Shown: positions 42,208-49,417 of the stretch, piece by piece
Numbering within the stretch: position 1 is the first letter of the stretch
Layout of the letters: each line of letters begins with the position of its first letter
Assembly (NCBI RefSeq): GCF_041438865.1
Contig: NZ_CP109450.1
Location: 3,706,501-3,770,500, forward strand
DNA: 64,000 nt
Reading direction: 5' to 3'
Origin: Streptomyces sp. NBC_01471
GTDB lineage: Bacteria; Actinomycetota; Actinomycetes; Streptomycetales; Streptomycetaceae
Notes under the pieces: generated by a model
Told to the model about the DNA's origin: nothing
The model's input: the letters and a program-made list of their open reading frames with translations, nothing else
Database searches by the model: none
Translations under genes and position numbers: made by a program

Positions 42208-42658
42208 AGCGGCGGCGGTAGGAGCCGGTGAGCAGGAGCAGGGTGGCCGCGACGATGGTCACGGCCTGCGCGATCACCGTGAGCCACTTGTCACCGAACC
42301 AGACCGGCTCGTACATGTTCGGCACCGGGCCCAGCTTGCCGACGTTGATGTACCGGTAGACGAGCAGCAGCGCGAGGCCGCCCGCCGCGACCAGCCAGGC
42401 GAACGCGTCGGTCACGGCACGCCGCCAGACCAGCACGAGCAGCGCCGCGAACGCGGCCAGCCCGGCCTCGATACGGAAGAGCGTGCCCTGGCTGATGCTC
42501 GCCGAGACGGGGTCGTACCGGTCGGCGAGGTGCGCGTGCACATAGGCGTCGACCGCGAGACCCGCGGCGGCCAGCACACAGAGCAGCGCCCGCAGATACC
42601 GGCGGCCCGGACGGGGCGCGGGGTCCGGCGGCTCGGCAAGCGAGGGATCGGACGGCAT
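42170..42658 (-). CDS. Four-helix membrane protein, unknown function
   Basis: The protein has 162 residues. Hydrophobic segments: LRALLCVLAAAGLAVDAYVH, IEAGLAAFAALLVLVW, AFAWLVAAGGLALLLVYRYI and WLTVIAQAVTIVAATLLLLT, with basic ends. It is a recurrent actinobacterial membrane family of unknown role. GGAAGGGG precedes the ATG at 42658. Its 3' end overlaps the tail of the interrupted MFS frame by 38 bases (convergent). A 14-base tandem repeat array lies just upstream of its start. Confidence 0.78.
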   Translation of the reverse strand: MPSDPSLAEPPDPAPRPGRRYLRALLCVLAAAGLAVDAYVHAHLADRYDPVSASISQGTLFRIEAGLAAFAALLVLVWRRAVTDAFAWLVAAGGLALLLVYRYINVGKLGPVPNMYEPVWFGDKWLTVIAQAVTIVAATLLLLTGSYRRRFTARRRSRRRVE

Positions 42659-42672
42659 GGGGCCCCTTCCCG

Positions 42673-42742
42673 GCACGGTCGAGTAAGCACGGTCGAATCA
42701 GCACGGTCGAGTAAGCACAGACGAGTCAGCACGGTCGAAAGA
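42673..42742. repeat. Five 14-base tandem repeats
   Basis: Units GCACGGTCGAGTAA, GCACGGTCGAATCA, GCACGGTCGAGTAA, GCACAGACGAGTCA and GCACGGTCGAAAGA follow head to tail. They begin 15 bases before the leftward membrane-protein gene. The repeat period of 14 is unlike coding sequence; an iteron-like protein binding site is possible. Confidence 0.8.
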
Positions 42743-42810
42743 TCGAAAGCAGGCGCAGTCGGGAGCGAGCGCCACCGGCTCAGCACGCTGCGGTGAGCAC
42801 GGGCCGCGGG

Positions 42811-43215
42811 TCAGCTGACCGTGAGCGAGCCCTTCATGTACTGGTGGATGGTGCAGATGTAGGGGTACTTGCCCTTGGCGGACGGCGCCGTGAAGGTGAC
42901 TGTCTTCCCGGCGGCGATGTCACCCGTGTCGAACGCCTTCTTGCCGGTGGCCGTCAGGGTGTGGGTCGTCGAGTCCTTGTTCGTCACCGTGATCTTCGTC
43001 CCCGGGGCGACGGACAGGGCGGCGGGCGTGAACTTGAAGTTCTTGATCGTGATCTGGGTGCCCTTGCCGCTCGCCGTGGAGGCAGCGGTCGTGGGCGTGG
43101 TGGACGACGGCGAAGAGGACTTCGACCCGCTGTCCGAACAGCTGGTGACGGCGGTCAGCATGCACAGCGCCGCTGCGGCGACCGCCACACGCGGTCTGCG
43201 GGTACGGGTGAGCAT
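42811..43215 (-). CDS. Cupredoxin (blue-copper) lipoprotein
   Basis: The protein has 134 residues. The N-terminus is a lipoprotein signal (VAVAAAALCMLTAVTSC, lipobox VTSC), followed by a Ser/Thr-rich linker and a plastocyanin-like domain. Type 1 copper ligands are visible: His in DSTTHTLT, and Cys, His, Met in YPYICTIHQYMKG. It should bind copper on the outer face of the membrane and carry electrons. It lies 101 bases downstream of two coupled ferritin-like genes on the same strand, suggesting joint work in extracytoplasmic metal or redox chemistry. Confidence 0.88.
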   Translation of the reverse strand: MLTRTRRPRVAVAAAALCMLTAVTSCSDSGSKSSSPSSTTPTTAASTASGKGTQITIKNFKFTPAALSVAPGTKITVTNKDSTTHTLTATGKKAFDTGDIAAGKTVTFTAPSAKGKYPYICTIHQYMKGSLTVS

Positions 43216-43316
43216 CGTGTCTCCGGTGGTCTCGGTGCGGCCGGCCCGGCCCCGGCCAGGCGCGTGGGGGGGGTACGCGCCTGGCCGGGGAGCCGGAAGG
43301 GGACGGGCGGGCGGAG

Positions 43317-44168
43317 TCAGACCGTCAGCAGGCTGGGGCTTGCGGCCTTCTTCGTACCGATGAAGGCGTCCGGCACCGGGTACTGGCCCAGCACATAGTG
43401 CAGGATCGCCGCGTGCATGGCCTCGACCGGAGCGATGGTCGCCGCCGTGTTCACCCCGCCCATGCTCTTGACGTTGAACGTCGCGAACACATAGGTCTCG
43501 GTGGCCTGGTCCTCCAGCTGGAGAGCCAGCTTGGCCACCCCGGTGACGTCCTTGACCTGGCCGAGCGCCTTGGTGACAGCGGGCTGGCTGGAGAGCGGCA
43601 CACCGGTGATCTTGGGCTTGCCCGCGCTGGAGAGCACGCCGTTCCACGCGTTGGCGTGGTCCTTGTGCTGCGCCATCGCGGTCTGGATGAACGTCGCGAC
43701 CGCCGGCGGCACCTTGCCGAGCTTGCCCGCGTTGGCCGCCTTGAGAGCGGCCTGGTAGGCGGCGACGGCCTGGTTCTCCAGGGCCACCGCCAGGGCGACG
43801 ACCTTCAGGTCACCGGTGTACTTGCCGGCCCCGCCCGACGAGGACGCCGAAGCGCCGGTCGACGGGGAGCCGGACGCGCTTCCACCGGTCGGCGAGGTGT
43901 CCGACTTCCCGCCGCACGCGGCGAGCGCCAGCATGGCCGCGGACGCACCGGCGCCGGCCAGGAAGCGGCGGCGCGCCACGTGCACACGCTCTTCGTGGAC
44001 CGGGTCGGGACCGGAGGCCTCCAGGTCCTTCAGCTCCGTCGACAGGTCGCGGGCGGACGCGGCCATGACGGGCAGGGTGGCCCGGTGCGCCTCGTCCATC
44101 TCGCCCGTCAGACGGGACATCTCGCCCTCGCTGATCGGCAGCTCCCAGCTGCCCCTGCTGCTGCTCAT
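43317..44168 (-). CDS. Extracytoplasmic ferritin-like protein
   Basis: The protein has 283 residues. About 65 mostly polar residues precede a twin-arginine/lipoprotein-like signal VARRRFLAGAGASAAMLALA followed by ACGG; such a long stretch before the signal is unusual. After a Gly/Ser linker comes a ferritin-like four-helix domain: ALAVALENQAVAAYQAALKA, FIQTAMAQHKDHANAWNGVL, LALQLEDQATETYVFATFN and IAPVEAMHAAILHYVLGQ, with the E..H pairs expected for a di-metal site. The ATG overlaps the stop of the upstream paralogue (44165-44168). Metal and role unknown. Confidence 0.82.
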   Translation of the reverse strand: MSSSRGSWELPISEGEMSRLTGEMDEAHRATLPVMAASARDLSTELKDLEASGPDPVHEERVHVARRRFLAGAGASAAMLALAACGGKSDTSPTGGSASGSPSTGASASSSGGAGKYTGDLKVVALAVALENQAVAAYQAALKAANAGKLGKVPPAVATFIQTAMAQHKDHANAWNGVLSSAGKPKITGVPLSSQPAVTKALGQVKDVTGVAKLALQLEDQATETYVFATFNVKSMGGVNTAATIAPVEAMHAAILHYVLGQYPVPDAFIGTKKAASPSLLTV

Positions 44169-44950
44169 TTGACGGCCCCTTCACTGACCGGCGAAGCCAT
44201 CTTGGTGGGGTAGAAGGCGTCCGGGAAGCCGACGCTGCCGATGTTGGCGGGAAGCTTCGCCACGTCCGTGGGGATCGCGATGAGGTTCGTCTTCCCGTCG
44301 GCCAGCAGGGCCTGCACGGCCAGCAGCGTGGCCCGGTGCTGGGCCTCGACCGGCGCGACCGAGGCGAAGAGCTGCCGCAGGTTCGTGTCGTGGACCTGCC
44401 CGATGTTCTTGGTGTACGTCTGCGCCGCGACGTCCTCCAGCGTGATGGCCAGCTTGACCACGTCCGCCGGGGTCTTGATCGTCGGCAGGGTCTTCTTGAC
44501 GACCGCCGCGTACTTCGGGTCCGTGCCCGTCTGCTCCTTGCCGCCGGCCTTCTTGGCGGCGGCGTTGAACGCCTGGGCGTGTGCGGTGTGCTGCTGCGCC
44601 GTCTTCGTGATGAAGGCCAGCACGGTCTTGTTGCCGGTCTTGATGAACGGCAGCCCGGCAGCGGTGTGGTACACGCTCACCGCCAGGTTCTCGATCGAAG
44701 CAGCTGTCTGAAGTGCCATGACGTCAGTGCTCGACGCGGCCGCGGCGCGTCCGGCACCCAGCAGGGTCGCCGCACCCGCGGCTCCCAGCAGAGTCCCCCG
44801 GCGCTGCCACCAGCGGCGGCTCGAAGATTCGGCCGTTTCGGCGAAATCCGCCAGAGCGGAGTTCGTCACCCGGAGCGCGTCGCTGTTCAAATCCTGCGAC
44901 TGCTCGGTCAGCTCCTTCAACAACCCGGTGTCGATGTGATCGGTACCCAT
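44165..44950 (-). CDS. Extracytoplasmic ferritin-like protein, paralogue
   Basis: The protein has 261 residues. A 45-residue N-terminal part (LLKELTEQSQDLNSDALRVT) comes before SSRRWWQRRGTLLGAAGAAT, a twin-arginine-like signal. The ferritin-like helices are TAASIENLAVSVYHTAAGLP, FITKTAQQHTAHAQAFNAAA, KLAITLEDVAAQTYTKNIG and VAPVEAQHRATLLAVQALL. It is the first gene of the three-gene set (ferritin-like, ferritin-like, cupredoxin). Start ATG 44950 follows GAAGGAG at rather long spacing. Confidence 0.82.
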   Translation of the reverse strand: MGTDHIDTGLLKELTEQSQDLNSDALRVTNSALADFAETAESSSRRWWQRRGTLLGAAGAATLLGAGRAAAASSTDVMALQTAASIENLAVSVYHTAAGLPFIKTGNKTVLAFITKTAQQHTAHAQAFNAAAKKAGGKEQTGTDPKYAAVVKKTLPTIKTPADVVKLAITLEDVAAQTYTKNIGQVHDTNLRQLFASVAPVEAQHRATLLAVQALLADGKTNLIAIPTDVAKLPANIGSVGFPDAFYPTKMASPVSEGAVK

Positions 44951-45196
44951 CGCGTCCCATCTCCTTCCCCGCGCCGGACAGCACGGGTGTCTTCCCGAGC
45001 CTTGGGCAAGAGGGGGACGCAAGGCCCGTCCGCTGAGGCCGAATGACACAACGCGTACCCGAACGGAGGACTATTCGGTTGCCCGAGGCGTGTATTTCCC
45101 TCCGAGCGGGCATCGGGAGGCCGCCCGGACGGCGAGGGAAGAAGCCGCTTCCCCAGATTGTTGGTAAATACAAATACCTGAACCAGGCCTTCCGGA

Positions 45197-45236
45197 CCGG
45201 ACCGAACCGAACCGGATCAACCCGAACCGAACCGAA
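45197..45236 (+). repeat. Short ACCGA-type repeats before the aldehyde dehydrogenase gene
   Basis: Imperfect tandem copies of the pentamer CCGAA/ACCGA lie directly before the AAGGAG ribosome site of the dehydrogenase gene. Further upstream the gene-free stretch 44951-45249 contains an AT-rich patch, GGTAAATACAAATACC (about 45162-45177), that may be part of a promoter. Otherwise I see nothing there. Confidence 0.5.
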
Positions 45237-45249
45237 CCAAGGAGCATCC

Positions 45250-46563
45250 GTGCAGCCCACCGAGAAGCCCGCCGAAGCCGTCGCCCGGCTGCGTGCCACC
45301 TTCCGTACCGGCCGGACCAGGACGCTGTCCTGGCGCACCGAGCAGCTGCACGGCCTGCGGGCGATGCTGACCGGGCACCGCCAGGAGCTGGCCGCCGCGC
45401 TCCACGCCGACCTGGGCAAGAGCGAGCGCGAAGCGTTCCGCACGGAGATCGACTTCACCGTGCGCGAGATCGACCACACCCTGGAACGGCTGGAGGGCTG
45501 GCTGCGGCCCGAGCCCGTCGACGTACCGGAACACCTCGGCGGGGCGAGCGCCTGGACGGTGCTGGACCCGCTGGGGGTCGTCCTGGTCATCGCCCCCTGG
45601 AACTATCCGCTCCAGCTGCTCCTGGCCCCGGTGGCCGGGGCGCTCGCCGCGGGCAACTGCGTCGTCGCCAAGCCCAGTGAAGTGGCCCCCGCCACCTCGC
45701 GGGCCATCGCCGGGCTGCTGCCGCGCTATCTCGACCGCGACGCGGTGACCGTGATCGAGGGAGCGGTACCGGAGACCACTGCCCTGCTCGAAGAGCACTT
45801 CGACCACATCTTCTACACCGGCAACAGCACCGTGGGCCGCATCGTGATGCGCGCCGCCGCCGAGCATCTGACGCCGGTGTCGCTGGAACTGGGCGGCAAG
45901 TCACCGGCGTTCGTCGACCGGGGCACGGACCTCGCGGCGGTGGCCGCCCGGCTCGTCTCGACCAAGTTCCTCAACGCGGGCCAGACCTGCGTCGCCCCGG
46001 ACTACGTCCTCACCGACCCCGCGACCGCCCGGGAGCTGGAGGGCGCGCTGGCCTCGGCCGTACGCGAGCTGTTCGGCGCCGACCCGGCCACCTCCGGCGA
46101 CTACGGCCGGATCATCAACGAACGCCACTTCGACCGGCTGACCGGTCTGCTCGGCTCGGGGCGGGTCGTGGTCGGCGGCGACAGCGACCGTGCGCAGCGC
46201 TATCTGGCACCCACCGTGCTCGCCGAAGTGGCGCCCGGCTCACCGGTGATGGCCGAGGAGATCTTCGGGCCGATCCTGCCCGTCGTCGAGGTCGACGGGC
46301 TGGACGAGGCCATCGCGTTCATCAACGACCGGGACAAGCCGCTGGCGCTGTACGCGTTCACGGAGTCGGTACTGACCCGCGACCGGCTCACCACGGAGAC
46401 CTCGTCGGGCGGCCTCGGCTTCGGCCTGCCGGTGGCCCATCTCACCGTGCCCGACCTGCCGTTCGGCGGGGTGGGCGAGAGTGGGATGGGCCGCTACCAC
46501 GGCCGGTACTCACTGGAGACGTTCAGTCACCGCAAGGCGGTCCTGGACAAGCCGCTCGGCTGA
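45250..46563 (+). CDS. ALDH3-type aldehyde dehydrogenase
   Basis: The protein has 437 residues, the short form typical of ALDH class 3. Motifs: VLVIAPWNYPLQLLLAPVAG, AAGNCVVAKPSEVAPATSRA (NAD(P)-binding Lys), FYTGNSTVGRIVMRAAAEHL, catalytic Glu in SLELGGKSPAFVDRG, catalytic Cys in LNAGQTCVAPDYVL, and EEIFGPILPVVEVDGLDEA. It oxidises aldehydes to acids, with NAD(P)+. The GTG at 45250 follows AAGGAG. The gene is monocistronic, divergent from the ferritin-like operon. Confidence 0.93.
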   Translation: MQPTEKPAEAVARLRATFRTGRTRTLSWRTEQLHGLRAMLTGHRQELAAALHADLGKSEREAFRTEIDFTVREIDHTLERLEGWLRPEPVDVPEHLGGASAWTVLDPLGVVLVIAPWNYPLQLLLAPVAGALAAGNCVVAKPSEVAPATSRAIAGLLPRYLDRDAVTVIEGAVPETTALLEEHFDHIFYTGNSTVGRIVMRAAAEHLTPVSLELGGKSPAFVDRGTDLAAVAARLVSTKFLNAGQTCVAPDYVLTDPATARELEGALASAVRELFGADPATSGDYGRIINERHFDRLTGLLGSGRVVVGGDSDRAQRYLAPTVLAEVAPGSPVMAEEIFGPILPVVEVDGLDEAIAFINDRDKPLALYAFTESVLTRDRLTTETSSGGLGFGLPVAHLTVPDLPFGGVGESGMGRYHGRYSLETFSHRKAVLDKPLG

Positions 46564-46635
46564 GGCGGGGCGGCCGGGAGGGGCAGCGCACATTTTTCCC
46601 CCCCGGTCGGCCCGTCGTTTGCGTCAGCGGTGTGC

Positions 46636-46752
46636 ATGAGCGGACGGGGAGTTAATCTCGCGAACATCGTCCAATGGATCAGCACCATCCCGCACGGGCT
46701 CGTCGGCCCGGCAGAAGCGATTTCTGCGTACACCTGGGTGAACGCCGTGTGA
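46636..46752 (+). CDS. Possible 38-residue peptide gene
   Basis: A short frame with coding-like codon choice between the dehydrogenase gene and the CYTH gene: MSGRGVNLANIVQWISTIPH, then GLVGPAEAISAYTWVNAV. It has no strong ribosome site and no family that I recognise. It lies near a radical SAM gene, though on the other strand, and contains aromatic triads (WIS, YTW, WVN) of the kind that some radical SAM enzymes crosslink. That link is speculative. Confidence 0.3.
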   Translation: MSGRGVNLANIVQWISTIPHGLVGPAEAISAYTWVNAV

Positions 46753-46762
46753 TGTAGGCCCA

Positions 46763-46792
46763 GTGCCCGCCTGTTGGGTCGCAGGCGGGCAC
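46763..46792 (-). terminator. Hairpin terminator after CYTH gene
   Basis: GTGCCCGCCTG (46763-46773) pairs perfectly with CAGGCGGGCAC (46782-46792), an 11-pair stem with an eight-base loop. It lies 30 bases past the end of the leftward CYTH gene and closes the radical SAM/CYTH operon. Confidence 0.75.
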
Positions 46793-46822
46793 CCGATGCG
46801 GCAACTGGCAGGGGGCAAGGCG

Positions 46823-47368
46823 TCAGGCGAAGAGCAGAGTGGGTTCGGCGAGGATGTCCCTGCCCCGCTCGCTCGTGTAGATCAGATCGATACTGCCGAA
46901 GCGGGCCTCGGTGTAGTCGAGTCCGACCGAGGCCACCGCCTTGCGTACGGCCTCTTCGGAGCTGCTCTCGATCTCCAGGAAGGTGGGGAGGTCCGGCCAG
47001 GTATCGAAGTCGTAGGTGACGCCGTCGAGCTGCCATTCCTCGCGGTAGTTCTGCTGGTACCGGACCTGACGCAGGCCCAGGGCCGCGAGGAGTTCCGCGG
47101 TCCGCTCCAGGCCGTTCACCTCGATCTCGATCTCCGTGGTGCCGTTGATGTGGGTGGCGTCGGTGACCTGCTTGAGCGTGAGCGTGGTCTTGCCGCCCTC
47201 GTCACGCAGGCGCAGCCACTGCTCGCCCTGGACGGCGTCGTTCTCGAAGATCAGGCGGGTGAACATGGTCTTGTCGAAAGCCCGCTCGGCCCCGGCCGCT
47301 CGCAGGCGGTCGCGTACGGCGTCCGCGTCGATCTCCAGGAACTTGGCTTCGTATTCGTGCTGGGCCAC
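46823..47368 (-). CDS. CYTH-domain (triphosphate tunnel) enzyme
   Basis: The protein has 181 residues. The signature ExExK is HEYEAKFLEI at the N-terminus. The charged strands of the tunnel follow: RLIFENDAVQGEQWLRLRDE, KTTLTLKQVTDATHINGTTE, IEIEVNGLERTAELLAALGL and TYDFDTWPDLPTFLEIESSS. CYTH proteins act on triphosphates (thiamine triphosphate, tripolyphosphate, or ATP in class IV cyclases). The GTG at 47368 has GAGGA close by; a GTG at 47395, two bases past the radical SAM stop, would add nine residues. It is the last gene of the leftward operon. Confidence 0.87.
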   Translation of the reverse strand: MAQHEYEAKFLEIDADAVRDRLRAAGAERAFDKTMFTRLIFENDAVQGEQWLRLRDEGGKTTLTLKQVTDATHINGTTEIEIEVNGLERTAELLAALGLRQVRYQQNYREEWQLDGVTYDFDTWPDLPTFLEIESSSEEAVRKAVASVGLDYTEARFGSIDLIYTSERGRDILAEPTLLFA

Positions 47369-47397
47369 AGCGTCCTCGCTCTCTCTAGGGTTCACTT

Positions 47398-48492
47398 CTA
47401 CGCGGTCAGGTCATGCAGGTCCTGCTCGCGCATCTTCCTGATCTCGGTGCACGCGTCGCTGTCCACGAACTCTTCCACGGGCAGGCACAGGTCCATGCGC
47501 TGAATACACACGCCGACGTGGAAGGTGCCGTCCGGATCGCGGTAAAGGCGCACCCCGTAGTAACCCTCATGACAGTCAACGCTGTTGTTGAACCTGCAGC
47601 CGGTACATGTATCGGGCAGCCGCAGGGAACGGATGTGCTTCACCACGAGCTGCCGGCCCGATGGAAGCTGATAGGTGATGCGGAAGCCTGACGTACCTGC
47701 GATCAGCCGGACTTCCTGTGGGACGGCACCAAGCTCGGCCAGGAGGAGATCGACGGCGTCAAGGGACGCATCACCGTCAGCCAGCGACGTCAGTATGCGC
47801 ACGGATAATCTCGGCGAGTACTTCTCCAGCAGCCGGTGGACCCGCTGTACGTGGGTGTGATCGGGGATGACGACGTTCGCCCGCACTCCGATGCCGAGCG
47901 ACACAGCGACGCGGATCGAGTCCTCCAGCGCTTCGATCTTGCGCGCTGCCAGTGCCCGCACCCTGAACCGTGTGCTCTGAACCTGCGCAAGCTCGTCAGG
48001 GGTAGTGCCGAAGATCGAGAAGTTGACATGTCGAAGCCCGGCGTCCACGCAGCCGGACAAGGACCTCACACCGTTCTCACCGTTCGAGGTGACACTGGCC
48101 GAGTAGCCGGCCTGCCGTGCGAGCGCGACGATCTGCGGCAGCTTGGGGTGCAGGGTCGGTTCCCCGCCGGTGAGGTGGACCTCGTCGAAGTCCAGTGCGT
48201 CGCGGAGTTGAGTGAGGGCGCCGCGGAACGCCTCGTCCGGGATGACGGGGGCGCTGGTGAAGCGGGCCCCATTGGTGGCGGCGTAAAGGGAGGTTCGCCC
48301 CGAGGGGCCTGTCGGGGTGAAACGTTCGGGCCAGCGCGGGTGGTTGTCGGCGCTGACCGGAGTTCCCTCGTTATGGCAGAACGTGCACGTCATACCGCAT
48401 GCGTCGATGACTTTGACGCGCAGTGTCCGGTCCATCGAGACATGGATGGGAACGTCATCGCTGACGTTCCGTAAAGCGCGGTGCTGGAACAT
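47398..48492 (-). CDS. Radical SAM enzyme with C-terminal cysteine cluster
   Basis: The protein has 364 residues. The radical SAM motif is C32-x3-C36-x2-C39 in DACGMTCTFCHNEG; the SAM-binding GGE is in EVHLTGGEPTLHPKLPQI. A C-terminal region holds further cysteines (C296, C299, C307, C329 in DTCTGCRFNNSVDC and HVGVCIQRMD), likely an auxiliary iron-sulfur cluster of the MoaA or SPASM/twitch kind. An insert after the first cluster (about residues 44-75) is unusual. ATG 48492 follows GAAGGAG. The CYTH gene is immediately downstream, so the two probably act in one pathway. The substrate is unknown. Confidence 0.87.
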   Translation of the reverse strand: MFQHRALRNVSDDVPIHVSMDRTLRVKVIDACGMTCTFCHNEGTPVSADNHPRWPERFTPTGPSGRTSLYAATNGARFTSAPVIPDEAFRGALTQLRDALDFDEVHLTGGEPTLHPKLPQIVALARQAGYSASVTSNGENGVRSLSGCVDAGLRHVNFSIFGTTPDELAQVQSTRFRVRALAARKIEALEDSIRVAVSLGIGVRANVVIPDHTHVQRVHRLLEKYSPRLSVRILTSLADGDASLDAVDLLLAELGAVPQEVRLIAGTSGFRITYQLPSGRQLVVKHIRSLRLPDTCTGCRFNNSVDCHEGYYGVRLYRDPDGTFHVGVCIQRMDLCLPVEEFVDSDACTEIRKMREQDLHDLTA

Positions 48493-48585
48493 GTGACGTT
48501 GCTCCTTCGGCATGGCAAGCCGGTGGCCTGGAGGGAGGGATCTGGCTGGGGTGGGCCCGGTCAACTGGCCCGTGTACTGACCGGG

Positions 48586-48810
48586 TCAGGAACTGATAGC
48601 CGAGTCAGGGACGGACGCGGCTGCGCTGCCCGTCTGCACCGGCGCCGGGCTGTGCTGGGTGACGTAGGCAAGCCCGCCCACGGCGACGAGCGAGCCGAGG
48701 GCCCATATGACGCCGAGAACCATGCCGAGGAGGTCACGGCCCGGGCGTGCGGCCGTGACCGACGCGCCGAATCGCTGCCGTGAGGGGCCCGAGTACAGGG
48801 AAGTGGTCAT
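48586..48810 (-). CDS. Small one-helix membrane protein
   Basis: The protein has 74 residues with one membrane segment, LGMVLGVIWALGSLVAVGGL, flanked by a basic N-terminus and a short Ser/Ala-rich tail. No family recognised. It starts by an ATGA overlap with the preceding gene (48807-48810) and is followed 93 bases later by the radical SAM gene, so it is probably in the same leftward unit. Confidence 0.65.
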   Translation of the reverse strand: MTTSLYSGPSRQRFGASVTAARPGRDLLGMVLGVIWALGSLVAVGGLAYVTQHSPAPVQTGSAAASVPDSAISS

Positions 48811-49214
48811 GCCGTCTCCGTAACTGGTGCTCGGAGAGGAGCTGTCACGCCTTCGACTGCCGAATGAAGGACCTGGGCGTCCGTCAGCATGGGGCCGTCC
48901 CCGGGACTGATCCGCCAGTGGGGACCCGGCCCGCGCATGCGATGCGGCGGAGGGACGACAAGGTGCTGGGACAGGCCGAGCGGCCGCGTGTCAGGCACGT
49001 CCCAGACGGCCGCGGTGCCCGTCCGTACGAACCAGTAGAGGGCCGGTTCACGCGGATCTTCGATCACAGCACCGCTACGAGAACCGAGAGCGACCAGCAC
49101 ACGCGCCCCGAGGCTTCGAGGCACGCGTACGGCGTCCCAGCGGAATCCGGCGCCCTGGATCTCGCAGCTTCCTGCCGTGCGCATCGTGGGTGGTTCCGGG
49201 GTCTCTTGTGACAC
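48807..49214 (-). CDS. Hypothetical protein, first gene of radical SAM operon
   Basis: The protein has about 135 residues, soluble, no motif that I recognise. Visible text includes FRWDAVRVPRSLGARVLVAL, ALYWFVRTGTAAVWDVPDT and HWRISPGDGPMLTDAQVL; the WDAVRVP element recurs in Streptomyces proteins of unknown role. I chose the GTG at 49214 (GAGGAG ten bases upstream); a GTG at 49232 is also possible. It is divergent from the XRE-TPR regulator and coupled to the next gene by ATGA. Confidence 0.6.
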   Translation of the reverse strand: MSQETPEPPTMRTAGSCEIQGAGFRWDAVRVPRSLGARVLVALGSRSGAVIEDPREPALYWFVRTGTAAVWDVPDTRPLGLSQHLVVPPPHRMRGPGPHWRISPGDGPMLTDAQVLHSAVEGVTAPLRAPVTETA

Positions 49215-49280
49215 GAAGGGACAACTCCTCACTGAGCACTGAGGCTTGAATGTGCGGAGGTGTCATCCTCGCGAGGCCTT

Positions 49281-49327
49281 ACGTCCTATTCGAGGACTTC
49301 AAAGGGTCACTCAGAGGACTCCAAGAG
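49281..49327. promoter_or_regulatory. Repeats before the XRE-TPR regulator
   Basis: An inverted repeat GTCCT-N5-AGGAC lies at about 49282-49297, and a direct repeat GAGGACTTCAAAG / GAGGACTCCAAGAG at 49292-49304 and 49314-49327 (22 bases apart). They sit in the 203-base space between the divergent genes and are candidate operators for the XRE-TPR protein. Confidence 0.45.
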
Positions 49328-49417
49328 GGCTTCCATTCACCTGGTTGATGGGTTGGTGCTGCGAAGGGGACGTAGCGTGAGAGCCTCAGGTTGAGGTTCC
49401 GATACCACGGAGGAGTC

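Noticed and set aside
42673..42742. Tandem 14-base repeats considered as a CRISPR array
   Set aside because: Units are contiguous, with no spacers, and no cas gene is in the window.
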